Source: Rhynchonema sp. JSB1_4 (lineage: Eukaryota; Nematoda; Chromadorea; Monhysterida; Xyalidae). Taken from it: DNA of 64,000 nucleotides. The stretch covers positions 1 to 64,000 of the forward strand of contig JASAMV010004933.1 of the NCBI GenBank assembly GCA_030248065.1, read 5' to 3'. The notes below the pieces were generated by a model, which was given only the letters and a program-made list of their open reading frames with translations, was not told the DNA's origin and did no database searches. Position 1 is the first letter of the stretch. Every line of letters begins with the position of its first letter. The position numbers and the translations under genes are program-made. Positions 1-12,525 of the stretch are shown here, piece by piece.

Positions 1-475
1 CTGATGTTTCATTACGCACTGGAATAAACGTAAGTGTGTTCTGAGCTGTTTGATACCGAAACAGTAGACATTGAACCATATTCCCGGCGCGAACTCTTTT
101 GAATCAACACCCAGCCGATATCGAAACTTTCGTGCAAACCCACATATTTAGGCAACTGTTTCTTCTTTTCAACCTCACGACGGTAACTGTGCAGTCTTCG
201 GCTGCGCACGATGGTTCAACAAGGAGAGAAATAAAGAGAATATTGCAATCTTTCAATATCTCCGTGCCCTGTGTCTCTGGTGGCAAGACAGCACGCGCCG
301 GGAATATGGTTCAATGTCTACTGTTTCGGTATCAAACAGCTCAGAACACACTTACGTTTATTCCAGTGCGTAATGAAACATCAGCAAAGTGGTGCAAGCT
401 AGTATCGTTCTTTTATGCCAGTCAGCCAGGGAACCATATTTCTTTTATGCCCCTTGGGGCATTTTTCTTTCTTGT
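1..475. repeat. Fold-back element, family F1, left end cut by the window
   Basis: Bases 2-105 pair as an inverted repeat with about 298-383, and the 3' outer part (380-475) matches the complete copy at 12526-13105. A TGATGTTTCA motif sits near each side (2-11 and, reversed, 374-383). No credible protein is encoded; the small reading frames here are by-products of the palindrome. The missing left part must lie before base 1. Confidence 0.8.
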
Positions 476-849
476 AGAATAATAATGCTTCTCGTGGTAG
501 GAAAAGCGAAATGACGTTAATTGCCGATGGTAATAAAATAAGGTAATTATGGTCTCCTCTGCGAGCTCTAAGTTCTCTATTATATTGCTTCATGTGAAAT
601 AAACGCACTGTTTCATGTCACAGTCGCAGTCATCTTCTATGTTTCTGTTTTTGTTTCAGTCCTGTCAAAATGTTTTAGTGTACAGTCCATACTAGACTTG
701 CAACATGAGTTTTGTTATGTGCCAAATGAGTCATGCGTTAAAAATTTCGAAAATCTCTGCAATTCGCAGGTTTCAGGGTAAAGCTTAACAAAATCAAAAG
801 AAATCAAAATATATATATAAAAATTAAATAAAAACAAATAAAATTCAAG
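476..849 (+). other. Upstream region of innexin 1
   Basis: No gene or repeat copy is recognised. The last 60 bases before the start codon are very rich in A and T, as expected for a promoter or 5' UTR. No convincing TATA box or initiator can be separated from this background. Confidence 0.4.
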
Positions 850-3800
850 ATGGAGAAAATCGAGGACCTCCTCGAAAAGATCAAGCCTCAACAAGACTCA
901 ACTCCGATAGATCGTTGCATCTATTTTCTGACCCCATTTATTCTGGTCACCTTCTGTGTGTTTGTGTTGGGATGGGAGTTTGTCGGAGAACCGATCAACT
1001 GCTGGTTTCCGGCGTATTATACTGGTGGGTTTGTGTGTGTGAAACATCAGACGCTTTAACTGGTTGCCAAGGAAAGCAGATTGCAAGCTGTCCCATAGAA
1101 GATGATGGCGAACCGTCTGATAAACATTCTATCACCTTTTTTTTCGTTCGACACTCGGAAAGTCGGGCCCAAATAGGGCATTTTTTTAGGATTGTGTGGG
1201 TCTGAATTGATCTGATTTTCTGGGAACAAATGGGGCCACAGGACTAAGGTCTGTGAGCAGACTTACGCGGAATGCGGAATAAAAATCTGCGTGGTCATCA
1301 TAGCCCTCGGACCAAACAGACTTTGAAACATTTTCTTGAAGCGCCACAGTGCTTTAGCTGTACAGTTGCTGTTTTCAAACAAATTCCGCATTCCGCGTTT
1401 ATCTGCTCACAGCCTTGCACAATATTCAATTGAATTTGGCGACCTAAAAGTGCATAGCAAGCTGTGGAGACAAAACTGTGCTGTCACACTGCTTTAAAAC
1501 AGTGAAATTTTCCAGGTTTCTGGACGCAGTACGCACGGGACTACTGCTTCGTGCAGAACACGTATTTCCTGCCGATGGTTGACCAGCCGGCACGCAACTA
1601 TTGGGAGTTGGGACAACAGTTGGTGCACATTCCCAAGAATATCACTGATCGAGAGGACCGGTTGATTGGTACGTTCGTGTGAAACATCAGAGCGTAATTG
1701 GATGGGACATCAAAAGCCTTCACCTGGCCGTCTGATGCATTGGCACTGATGATGGACCTTGCGCATCGCCCGTTAGTGAAAACAGGTCAAAACGGGCAAT
1801 CAAAAACAGGCAGAATAACTTTTTTCCGTCCTCCAGTTGGTAGGGTTGAGCGATGCCAATGATACTGAATGCTTATTCCGTAGTTTGGCTCATGGAATGT
1901 TCTCACAATTCCTTATAACGTGAACGAACAGTTGTGCGCCGTCGTGATGCGACCATGAAGGACTAGAACTAACAATGTCAACAATGCACCATTATATTAT
2001 ACATCGACGATGTTTATCATTGCCACTTAAGGTGTGCGTTTTTCACTTGCAACACCTTTCTATTTCAGGCTACTATCAGTGGGTCGGATTCTTCCTGGCA
2101 ATCGAAGGCATTCTGTTCTATCTCCCAGTGACCATCTGGCGTGGACTGTATGCCGTCACTGGTTAGTATTCTGTGGGTTTGATGTGTCAATCAGTGATTG
2201 GCTGCTTTATTTCTTTCTCCTTTGTTTGTTCTGTGAAACAACATAGATGACACATGAACTTCTGCGTGACCAGTGGGAAACTGATCATCTCATCTACGTA
2301 TACCAATATCACCGAAAAGGTGTTTACGATCATATACATAGCTACAAACAAGATGTATAATATGTACACGCCACACAAACGTGGCGAGAGTAAAAAGTTC
2401 GACTGAAACTGACTTTTTCAACCAATGGTACCGTGTCTCAATATTTCACGATTGCAGGCGTGCGCGTACAAGCCATTTGCGAGACGCTCACTAACACGGA
2501 GAATCTGCAAATCGAGAAACGTCGCGGCAACGTGGAGAAAGTGGCTCGTTTCTTGGACCAGCAGATTGGACTGGCAAAAAGCCTCCGGACTGAAACACGC
2601 TCGTTTCTGGCCGACAACAAACTCACGATCATGTACCTGTTCATCAAGGTGTTGTTCTTCCTCAACTGTGTCTTGCAGGTCGGTGAAAGTTCGCTTTGTT
2701 TGTTTGGCTTGACAGGGATTAGTTTTGACATAGTTCCAAACTTATGATAATCGGTAGATCGAGTTTCCCACAAGTAAACAAACTTCTTGCTGGATGCCCA
2801 CATGGATACTGGTTTGACTTGACCCCAGCAACCACCGAAAGTGCAATGAAAACAAGGATACATGAAATATGGTGTCAATAAACCGCAACAATGTTTCAGT
2901 TCATCGTGATGAAGGCATTCCTCGGCGTGGACAATTATTTCTGGGGTTTCACAGTGCTGCGAGATGTACTCAATGGCAGGGAGTGGAAGGAAAGCGGACA
3001 CTTTCCGCGCGTCACACTGTGTGATTTTGAGGTTGGCAGTAGCATTTAAGCCCTTTTTATCATTCCACTTTGCGCTAATGTCGCCAATGGGCATGATAAC
3101 AAAACATCGACGGTGAAGCTTCTCCTAATATACAGTCTAACTTTTCATTGTGAGTGGTAAATCCCTAAAGTGCGTTTTCAGTCCATTGCGAAAGTGATAT
3201 CCCGTCCAGCCCCAACCGTTTCACCTTGTCAATTCAGGTTCGAGTGCTCGGCAATCTGCATCGTCACACTGTGCAGTGTGTGTTGATGATCAACATGTTC
3301 AACGAGAAGATATTCCTGTTCCTCTGGTGGTGGTTCGTGTTCGTTCTCGTGCTCAGGTAATGTTTCACATATGTACTTATATGTGATGGAATGAGGAACT
3401 CAAATGATGGACTCTTTGGCCCAATACCACGCTTGTTTCGGCTGGTTGCCCTGAAATTATAATTTTTTCGTATGGTTCGGTATTTGTTGTGTCACACTGA
3501 TGTTTCACATTGTATTTCAGTTTCGTCTCCCTTCTGCGTTGGATGTTCAAAACGATGATCTCAACTGGCGCGCAAATGAAGATCCGAGCCTACATCAACA
3601 GAGCCGACCCGCCCCCGCATGGTTTGTCAGTTTTTATGGTGTCAGTTGCCAAATTGGATCACGAACAACCTGTGCAGAAACTGTGTCGCCAAACTTTTGT
3701 CGTTCACAACTGGACAGGTATTTCCTCAATGGGTGTATTTGAACCTTAGTATATGTTATACTTTCATACTGAAAAGAGTTCTATACTTGTAATTATTGCT

Positions 3801-4427
3801 GTCATATCCATTGGTTGTTCCTCACAGTTCCCAAATCCACAATTGCAAGTGGTACTTTTTCATGGACTAGACGGGACCCGTGCCTACGGCCCGGCTACAG
3901 CGCCGCGCCCGTGCCGTGCCTCCCCCCGAAGACTCGTTAGCATACCCAAAGCTACCCGTGAAAATTGACCCGTCCGCCCTTCCGAGGGAGGGGGCCACAT
4001 ACACACACACAGACATACGCCTTCCTGTTTTAGTAGTATAGATGATCAACGCACACAGCTTGCAGGTATGGTCAAAGGCACACCCGAGCACCGTCACCGA
4101 CAACGTATGATCAAGGACTTCATCGCCGACTGTCTCCGTCGTGATGGCGTGTTCCTCATCCAATTGGCGTCGTCCAATGCCGGGGATCTTGTATCGAGCG
4201 AAGTGGTGGCGACAATGTGGGTCGGTTACAAGGCGCGACGGCCGATGTACCACAACGGGGAGCACCCTCCTCCACCCAGGGTGCGCATGGCCGAACCCTC
4301 CGCACCGCCAAAGGGATTGGATGATTCTGATTCGCACAATTATCCCACGCTGCCGATGAGTGCACGATATCGGGGCGGACAACCGCCTGCGATGCCTCCG
4401 CCCGCCTACCCGCAGAGTGGCGTCTAG
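850..4427 (+). CDS. inx: Innexin 1 (gap-junction channel protein), 8 exons
   Basis: Exons: 850-1024, 1516-1668, 2069-2161, 2458-2678, 2900-3031, 3238-3356, 3521-3621, 4066-4427. Their sum is 1356 nt (451 residues plus TAG) and all phases agree. Innexins form invertebrate gap junctions and hemichannels in the plasma membrane. The protein has a short cytoplasmic N-terminus, a first membrane segment near residues 28-46, the YYQWV signature at 111-115 opening the second, and paired cysteines in each extracellular loop (C51/C69 and C255/C272). A tryptophan-rich fourth segment follows, and the cytoplasmic tail is rich in proline. The start is the ATG after an A-rich leader and gives the usual short N-terminus. 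Innexin 2 lies 2.4 kb downstream in the same direction with an identical first-exon length (175 nt), so the two probably arose by tandem duplication. The intron before the last exon is the least certain. Confidence 0.93.
1251..1412. repeat. Hairpin MITE in innexin 1 intron 1
   Basis: Inverted ends CTGTGAGCAGA and TCTGCTCACAG bound about 160 bp. Inside each end the word CGGAATGCGGAAT occurs, once in each orientation. It lies wholly within intron 1 and encodes nothing. Confidence 0.7.
3860..4048 (+). repeat. Probable 3' end of an RTE-like LINE or SINE in innexin 1 intron 7
   Basis: A GC-rich block leads into a CA-rich stretch (about 3992-4014) and then TTTTAGTAGTATAGATG. This layout resembles the 3' ends of RTE-clade retroelements and their SINEs. 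It is much richer in G and C than the surrounding intron. The assignment rests on appearance only; there is no second copy in the window. Confidence 0.35.
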
Positions 4428-4971
4428 GTATACTGCATAGGATAAGCTATGCATTGTAACTGTCAATAGTTCAAGGAGTGTACCTGTTGTGGTCACATTT
4501 CCTATTGTGTTGTTGGACTGGCTCGCGTTTCCTACTCAGGGTCGGTCTAAAATGTTTTTCAGAACTGATTTATTTCAAACTGCCCGCCGAAATTTTCAAA
4601 GCGAGAACTGGATATGCTAACATTCATGCGGAAATGTGACGATAATACAGTACCTAGAATACAATTCTGTGTTTATCACTTGGAAGTATACTTCGGTCGA
4701 TACGGTTCCCAAGTTGTATTTGTATTTCTGTCTGTGGCAAACATTTGCGACTTTGAATTATTTGTAACCACTGATAGCGATTTTTAGCTTGTTGGGTTCT
4801 ACACTGCCAGCAGTTTTTCTTATTTTCTTTCACTATGTATGTCATTTATACATGAGAGTATCTGTTTCAGGACGGATCCATTTCTCTTTGCTATAGCTTG
4901 TTTTTCTTCACTTCGATTGCTGCACACTGTACTGTACATAATGCATACACGTACGATTTGTAAACTGTTAA
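4428..4971. other. 3' region of innexin 1
   Basis: No gene is seen. The 3' UTR must lie here, but no AATAAA signal can be assigned with confidence. The stretch ends at the TTAA that borders the next fold-back element. Confidence 0.4.
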
Positions 4972-6042
4972 AGGTGCTGGTCAACAACCCATCGACTTCG
5001 TTTAATCTTGGGGGCAGTGCACCTGAACAAAGGTGGAATATCGTGTTACTCGACCCTGACTTGGGGAGTCCATTGGTTGCTTCCTGATGTTTCACGGCCG
5101 GGTTGAAGTTTGCCCCTCAGTGAAAAAATGCAAAAATGTTGCCGGGTTTCCGTGGAAAGGACAATTCGCGGCAACATTTAATAATTTCAGAATATCAAGC
5201 ACCAACATTTACTTCATCAGTATGATATACAGCTTTGCAGGAAACAGCTTGTATCCTGAAGGAGAAGTCATTTAGTTCCAAAAACCTGGTGTTTTTTGGT
5301 CACCGTTTTCTTCGCCGATAATTTTAAGCATCTGCGATTGACCAGCAAATGTGTTGATCGGAAACAAAAATCCTCTAACTACTGTGTACATAACCTGTGC
5401 TTTTGAGTTCTTTGCACCAAATACAGCTAACGCAATAATTCGAACAACATGCGCAAGTCGGTCATTATGGGCGTGCGCGACCCCAAAAAAGACGAAACAT
5501 TTTTGAGTGCTCGAATCTGCACGTTGTTTTTGAGCGCGCGCGCTGATAATGACCGACTTGCGCATGTTGTCCGAATTATTGTATTAGCTGTGTTTGGTGC
5601 AGAGAACTCAAAAGCACAGGTTATGTACACAGTAATTAGAGGATTTTTGTGTCCGATCAACACATTTGCTGGTCAATCGCAGATGCTTAAAATTATCGGC
5701 GAAGAAAACGGTGACCAAAAAACACCAGGTTTTTGGAACTAAATGTTTTCTCGTTTAGGATGCAAGCTGTTTCCTGCAAAGCCGTATATCATACCGATGA
5801 AATAAATGTTTGTGCTTGATATTCTGAAATTCTTAAACGTCGCCGTGAATTGTGCTTTCCACGGGAAGCCGGCATAACTTTTGCATTTTTTCACTGAGGG
5901 GCAAACTTCAACCTGGCCGTGAAACATCAGGAAGCAACGAATCGACTCTCCAAGTCAGAGTCGAGTAACACGATATCCCACCTTTCTTAATGTGCACTGC
6001 CCCCAAGATTAAGCGAGGTCGATGGGTTGTTGACCAGCAGCT
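4972..6042. mobile_element. Fold-back element F2, near-perfect palindrome flanked by TTAA
   Basis: The two halves pair about a centre near 5507, with paired coordinates summing to 11014 throughout. The ends read AGGTGCTGGTCAAC and AGCTGCTGGTCAAC inward, and TTAA lies directly outside both (4968-4971 and 6043-6046). TTAA duplication is typical of piggyBac-like transposition, although the ends do not start CCC as classic piggyBac ends do. TGATGTTTCAC lies about 115 bp inside each end (5085 and, reversed, 5920). A piece reading CTTAAAATTA followed by a CGGCGAAGAA-like run is shared with the tips of the 22-kb structure, so the two are related. No transposase is encoded. Confidence 0.8.
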
Positions 6043-6046
6043 TTAA

Positions 6047-6807
6047 GCCGTTGCTAAATTAATGATTGGCCTTTGTTTATGTTGAAACAGTAGTGTTTTT
6101 GCATAAAGTATGAAAGTACAGTTTTTATTTTTCATGGTTGGTCTTGTGGCAAGAATGCGGTTTATTTGTCACCGCAACTTGGTGCGTGTTGGCCAAGTCT
6201 ACCATGAACTGTTGGTCGTGTCATAAATGGGGTAAGTCCAAATTTTCTTGTTTATTTTACATTACAGGGAATGTACAGTATATACCATACTTTAAGAACC
6301 TATCTGCTGACACACAGAAATGTTGAACATTATCTATCCCCAAATCTGTCTCTTGGCCTTCAAATACCAACCCAAGCCCCACTTTTCAAATTTTGCTCGG
6401 CATGGTTTTCGCGATCATTTAAACCCTGTCACAAGGTGTGACATAATGACGAGGCTATACATATGTACATATGTATAGGCACATCTTGTTATGATCGTAA
6501 TCTATTTGGCCTTGAAACGGACAGTGTTCACAGTGCTGGGTATCCTTGTTTGCATCAGATATTATATTTGAATTCATGTGCAGTGCAGGGCCTGTAATCT
6601 GTGGCATCTTTGACACCGATATTTGCATCCACTGCTGCTCACTTAGGTATTTGAAGGGAGAGGCAATTCGGGCCCATCAGTAGCTGAGGTGTCATGAAGG
6701 TTTGTCGAAGATCAACTTTATTTTCAGAACATCATTTGACAAATCACCGTTTGCCAAACAACCCAACTTCATTCACCCAATCGACGTTTCCACAAGCGCG
6801 ACGCACC
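6047..6807 (+). other. Upstream region of innexin 2
   Basis: Between the fold-back element and the innexin 2 start codon I see no gene. A short palindromic run of ACATATGTA lies near 6460. The region probably holds the promoter, but no motif is decisive. Confidence 0.4.
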
Positions 6808-9800
6808 ATGATTCAGCTGGATAAGTTTCTGGCGAATCTAAAGCCTCGTTTTGACGACGACAACATTGACCGATTGAACAATTACTTCACACCCATGTTG
6901 CTCGTGTTCTTCTCGATGACAATGGCCGCTAAACAGTATGTCGGACAGCCGATCCAATGCTGGGTGCCTGCGCAGTTTACCAGTGCGTTTGGGGTTTCTA
7001 AATTTTTGTTGACTTTTTATTTGTTAATCCCAGAAAACAAAAGATGGTTTGCGCTAATTTACGCACTGAAGACCTGGTGCACCGACCGTTGTGTTTGAAT
7101 GAGAAAGTGACTGTCGGCGTCTCTACAATAGGTCCAGTGTCCAGATAAGCGTAAGGATTTTTGGATGAAGAATGTCTTTCTTGACAATTGCTTCAACCCT
7201 TTGCAGCCAGAGGTATGTATGTATGCACACCAGCTTATCGTTGCGCATACAATCTGTGATTACAGGTCACTAAACACCGTCGTAAGACCGTTGAAAGCAT
7301 AATGTGTTGAAAAGACTGCTGGCATGGCACATTTACAAAGGACTCATAGGTCATGCTCTTCCAGAGGCCTGGGAGCAATACAGCGAGAACTACTGTTTCG
7401 TGCAGAACACATATTTCCTGCCACTCACGCAACACATTCCTGTTGACTATGCGGACAGGAGCTCGAGGGAAATCGGTTAGTATTGTGAAACATCAGTGCG
7501 ACATTTTGGTTCAGCTCGTGTTAGCGTGAACCAGTTTTATTTAGGTTGTCCGTTATCTTTGTGGTGTCGGAAATATTCGTCTAAAATTTAGCACTTGATA
7601 AAGTGCGTATAAACTTATAGGTTTTGTTGAAACGTCACATGCGAAACTTGCAGGTTACTACCAGTGGGTGCCGTTTGTGCTGGCACTACAGGCGCTCATG
7701 TTCTATCTACCATCGATGATTTGGCGTATGCTCAACTGGCAGACAGGTGATGTTTCAAACACTGTTTCTGTATAAGATGACGATGAATCATAAACTCAAA
7801 CTCCACATAAACCGGCCTTTTCCATTCAGGCATTACGCTGAAAGGAGTGGTCGAAATGGCTCTGGACGTGAAAAACATGGAGAAAGAGAAACGCGACAAA
7901 AACGTCGAAGTGGTCGCCGCGCATTTGTACGACAGTCTGCAGATGCAGCATGAGTTCAAGGTGACGGCACACATGATGTTTCATTGTTTTTTAGGCTTGA
8001 GAAGTCACATTACTACGCATTTGATAGGGATAGAAGGACAACACAGGACCGAGCCGTGATCCTGATTGGTCTGCTTTCGACCGTCGAAATTGTTTTCCAC
8101 CCGCCTGACAATGACATTCTGAATTTCAAGCATGCGTAACTAACTGTGTAAAGTTCATGACCCGATCGAGCACCAATTTCGATGCGACCACGCACAATCG
8201 GCCTTCCCCATTTAGGGCACGAACCCTGTCGCATCCCGTGTGCTGCACGGTGCACATTACGGCACCTACGTCTCTGTGCTGTACCTGTTTGTCAAGGTGC
8301 TCTACTTCATTCAAGTTGTGTGCCAATTCTTGATCCTCAATCAGTTCTTGGGCACCAGCTACACTTTTTGGGGATTCGAAATCCTTCGCGATCTCGCTTA
8401 TGGAAGACAGTGGGAGGAGTCGGGACACTTTCCAAGGTACAGTGTTACCAAGCGTTTTTTAATCGTAAAAGCGGAAACAATGTTGAGGCGAACGGACCAT
8501 AATACACTGCGCCACCAATAGACATGATAATCACGCTGGCGCTTTGCCATACGGCACCACAATTGCAAAATACTTGTACCCTTTACCTTCTCGTCATGAA
8601 AATTAGTGAGGATGTGAGATTACGCAGTACGTAAAATTTTTCGTAACCTCTGAAACATCAGCAGACTATGTTTCCAGAGTGACCATGTGCGACTTCGATG
8701 TTCGTGTGCTTGGTAATCTGCATCGATGGACAGTGCAGTGTGTGTTGATGATCAATATGTTCAATGAAAAGGTACAGGCTGGCTGATGTTTCACTGTTTG
8801 GGATTGCTGCCTCTTAGTTTTTCGCATCCGTGGATGGAGTTCGTGCATTTTTGTTTGCACCGCATTTTCTTGGAGCACGCTGCGCGCACTGTAATTTTGA
8901 CCAGCATAAGAAAGGTGAGAGCATGCATAGCGAAACAACATCTACACTGATCAAAATTAGTACTCCAGCTTTATTGCAAGTCACAGTCCAAATCAAAAAC
9001 GAAAATTGCCAACGCCTCGTGTCCGTGAGTCATAGTAACGTTAAAAATATTCGGTTGCATAACGCTTGCATCTTTCCAAAACCAGTTTTGCAGATTTTCA
9101 TCTTTTTGTGGTGGTGGTTCCTGATCGTTGCGATTGCCACAGCGCTCAACATGTTGTACTGGCTGTTTACTGTGCTGTCCCGACCACAATATGTGGACTT
9201 TGTGGGTCGGTACCTGAGAGTGACGGACTCCATTGGTGATACAGATGCTGAGAAACGAGAGGTTGGTGGTGTTGTTTAGGGATCAACAGTGTTGTTGTTG
9301 TGCATGCACTTCAGTTGATTGATGAATGGTGTTCACGATTAATCATAATGTCGACCAACTCAAACCAGTATGCGATTAGTGCACCAGATCATCATCAGTG
9401 CTCGGTTCTTAGAAATAATATTCTTTCATCCGCTCCAAATATCATGAGATCACAAGCCGGGGGATTCTCATGTTTGTTATCATGTCCATATCGACTGCGC
9501 ACCTTCCAATTCCAACATGGTATACGAGCTAGGCTGGTGCATTTCCACTGTTCCGGTCAACGATCAGCATTATCATCACACGCACCATAGTTGTCAATTT
9601 GACAGGTGTCCAAATTCGTCAACCGTGTGCTGCGTCCCGATGGTGTGTTCGTAATTCGCATGATCAGCAAAAACGCTGGCGACCTAATAACCACCGACAT
9701 TGTGCACGAACTATGGGTCAAATGGCTGAAGAAACAGAAAGCGTACGCGCAAGCACCCGATCCAGAACTTTTGAAGTCGAGTCCTGGCAAATCAAGTGGT

Positions 9801-9878
9801 TCTAGCGGACTTGGGGGCGACGACCATTTGGGCGCACTCGAACAGCCAGACCTGGGCGAGAAACAGCCACTTTATTGA
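6808..9878 (+). CDS. inx: Innexin 2 (gap-junction channel protein), 8 exons
   Basis: Exons: 6808-6982, 7365-7475, 7654-7746, 7830-7960, 8216-8436, 8678-8771, 9094-9261, 9606-9878. The sum is 1266 nt (421 residues plus TGA), and the phases are consistent. The ATG at 6808 is preferred to an upstream in-frame ATG at 6694 because it gives the same N-terminal length as innexin 1. Extracellular loop cysteines are C51/C69 and C248/C265; YYQWV is at 97-101; a tryptophan-rich run opens the fourth membrane segment. Exons 1 and 3 have the same lengths as in innexin 1 (175 and 93 nt). The loop after the second membrane segment and the C-terminal tail differ strongly between the two, so they are old paralogues, not recent copies. 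Confidence 0.93.
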
Positions 9879-10354
9879 TTGATTCATTTTGACCGAGTAT
9901 CAAGAACGGTGGCATCATGTTGTTAATCGGTAAGTCATCTGGCAATATATTATTGTGTCCACTTAGTGTGACATCACCCAGCTGGCCATGCACATGCTGT
10001 ATGGCCAGTGCACGCACTGATGTTTCACAGCGTATGAGATACGAAACATCTGAAGGGTCTGATCAACAACTCCTAGTATGCAAGCGGTCTTGATACTGGC
10101 CTTTTTGTCATAATTTACGGTTGGTAGGGTACTCTCAAAATCAGTTGCTGCAAAACGTCGTATTCCATAGAAAATGCAAGCCCCCAGTTACCGCTGAGGC
10201 TAATTATTGTTTATTATGCTGGTAACAGCTTCTGAGAATACTGCCCCGTTAGTATGTGTTGGAACGGACGTACTGGTACATTACAGAATTGTTACTTATA
10301 AATATGTATATTTTCATGCAAATATATGCATCACAGATCAATGATTTTGGTCGA
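9879..10354. other. Intergenic stretch with an inverted TGATGTTTCA pair
   Basis: There is no gene. TGATGTTTCAC at 10018 is followed 10 bases later by a reversed imperfect copy, making a small palindrome near 10018-10043. A few bases on, CTGATCAACAACTCC resembles the end of fold-back F2 (GCTGGTCAACAACCC), which suggests a decayed end of that family. Confidence 0.4.
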
Positions 10355-10593
10355 TATCAAGCTTGGTGATCGGATCGGATTGGACTTGCCTTGGTCAGTC
10401 GTGATTTTTGCACTAAGAATATAAAAAGATTTACCTTTCGACCAGCTCAAAAAACTGCCAATTTTAGGTCGGCTGATGAACAGAACAGCTTATCGAAATT
10501 AGTGGCTCCAGTAAATCTCTTTTTATACTTGATTCACGTAAGTCACGTGACCAAGGCAGCTCCGACCCGATCCGATCCAATCACCAAGTTTTA
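10355..10593. repeat. MITE, family M1 (CTTGGTGATCGGATCGG ends)
   Basis: The inverted ends read CTTGGTGATCGGATCGGAT and ATCCGATCCAATCACCAAG. Two related copies lie at 42162-42352 and 52897-53125, and partial relatives near 41509 and 53450. It is non-coding. Confidence 0.65.
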
Positions 10594-11091
10594 TTGTATC
10601 GCTCTTTGCGTTGTTTGGGCCGTTCTTGTATGCTTGTATCAATGTATATACAGTTATATGTTTATAAAGTGAAACATTTTCACCTGGGTAGATCACCAAG
10701 TTGTTTTTTTTAAACTAATTGTACGCGTTAGCCTGCGTCTTAACCTTAGTTTAGCGTCAGCATTTTAAAATAATTTTCTGTATTTTTGGTTTATTTTTAC
10801 CAATACTTTCTTTTTTGAACACTGCCTTTGTGCAAAGAATCTTGTTTGCTTTGTTGTTTCACTTCCTTTGATTCTCATTTATTTTTCCTTTTCTAGGGAG
10901 TATGATAACAGCTTTTTTACTGCTTGGATCATTTGAACTTGTGCCCAAGTTATCTGGTACAAATTTGTTGTAGCAACAAACTTATAAAAATTTCCCAATT
11001 GTACATTGCTGGAAAATACTCGTTTTCCACAATCAATGGTTTCTCATTTCTAGTTTTCCATTCTGTACTGTCAAATAAAGGTGGAGCTACC
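10594..11091. other. AT-rich spacer, nothing recognised
   Basis: I see no coding exon, RNA gene or repeat copy here, only T-rich low-complexity sequence. Confidence 0.4.
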
Positions 11092-11295
11092 TATACTCGT
11101 TCGTCGCGAACACAACGAGCACGACGAACAAATTCTATTTTTGGACCAACTGAGCAGGATGAACCAAATCGAGTATCAAAGTGTTGCTGCAGGACACAGT
11201 AAAGAAATGCACATTATTAATGTTTCAATAACCGCGCACAGCTCGCTGCAAATGCAATACAAATTTGTTCGTCGTGTTCGCGACGAACGAGTATA
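11092..11295. repeat. Short hairpin MITE with TATACTCGTTCG ends
   Basis: TATACTCGTTCGTCGCGAAC at the left is mirrored at the right as GTTCGCGACGAACGAGTATA. Ends that begin with TA fit a Tc1/mariner-type MITE, but no second copy is present to define the boundary. Confidence 0.6.
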
Positions 11296-11390
11296 ACTTA
11301 ACCTTAAGCCGACATCCGGATATAAAATATGCAGGTTGGATCGTGAATAAAAACATTAGCAACGAGAGAGTGGATGACATTTGCTGTTGG

Positions 11391-11665
11391 TATAGTTAGT
11401 TTCTAATTTCGTTGCCTCATGCATTCTCACAGACGCAGGGAAACTCCCGTTCGAATTCGAGGCAGGCAACAACCTCAATACACATAGTCAACAATCCACG
11501 CAGCTGGCACACACAGCTTGTGTGACTGAAACATTCGAAACGCACACGAGCCAGCTGCGTGGCGTGTTGACTGTGTGTTGAGCTTGTTGCCTGCCTCGAC
11601 TTCGAACGGCAGTTTCCCTGCGTCCGTAAAAGTGTATGAGGCCACGAAGTTAGAAATTTACTATA
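11391..11665. repeat. Hairpin MITE, 275 bp palindrome
   Basis: The halves pair through TAGTTTCTAATTTCG at the left and CGAAGTTAGAAATTTACTA at the right, and again through ACGCAGGGAAACT, GAGGCAGGCAACAA and CACGCAGCTGGC nearer the middle. It is non-coding. Confidence 0.65.
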
Positions 11666-12525
11666 ACTACAAAGAGAAATTTTTTTACAAGTCCTTCATT
11701 GACACCGTGCGCCATGCTGGAACCTTTTGAGCTTTGAGTTTCGCTTGGGAAGATTGCCCAGAGTGCGCAGCTTATGAGTTTCTCGTGAGTTTCATGGTTT
11801 CCATCAGGGTCAACCAAACAACTCCAGCAACGACCCTATTTTATGATGTTGAAAGCAGCATGCACGCACACAATGCATATGTATTTTGGCAAACAGTCTG
11901 CCGTAAGTCTCATAATAATCGACCCAAAAGATGACGAGTTCCGCTCATTTCGCTATCACAAGAGTAATAAGCACTTTCAATCATGTTGTTTTCCCCGCAT
12001 TCTATCCGACGTACTTGCCCACAAACAGGGGCACGCCCGTTGCCTCGTGCACGATGGCAAACACGAATGGGTGATCGGCTCGGAACTGTATTGGGAAAAC
12101 CATTGACATTGGTATCATCACCAATGCGGTAGCTGCCGCTGCCTCGGTGCCTTTCTCGTTCACCTGAATGTGTGCAACGTCAAGATGAGACCATATCAAA
12201 ATTGCGTGATCGGGTTTCGGACTGGGTCTGCGATGGTTGTGCGACCAAGGCAGATTCAATCCGGTATCACCAGGCCTGCATGCATCAATAAAACCAGGGG
12301 TGTAAATCTTGTTTTCGTCTTGGGTATAATCCTCCAGTCCAACAGCTCGCAGCAGCGTTCAGGGTCGGGCTTGTTCTTAGCTAACGCTTACTCAGTGGTT
12401 GGTTGCAGGCCTAAGCATTGCTGAGTGTTACCTGAGCCTAACAATAAGCCAAAATGTAGTCCCAAACAGCTGGACGAGCTGTGTGCAGACAACTCGTTCT
12501 GAAACTCGAGTTTGAGTCATATATG
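11666..12525. other. Intergenic, nothing recognised
   Basis: Reading frames on both strands are short and lack splice-supported homology. No repeat shared with the rest of the window was recognised. Confidence 0.35.
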
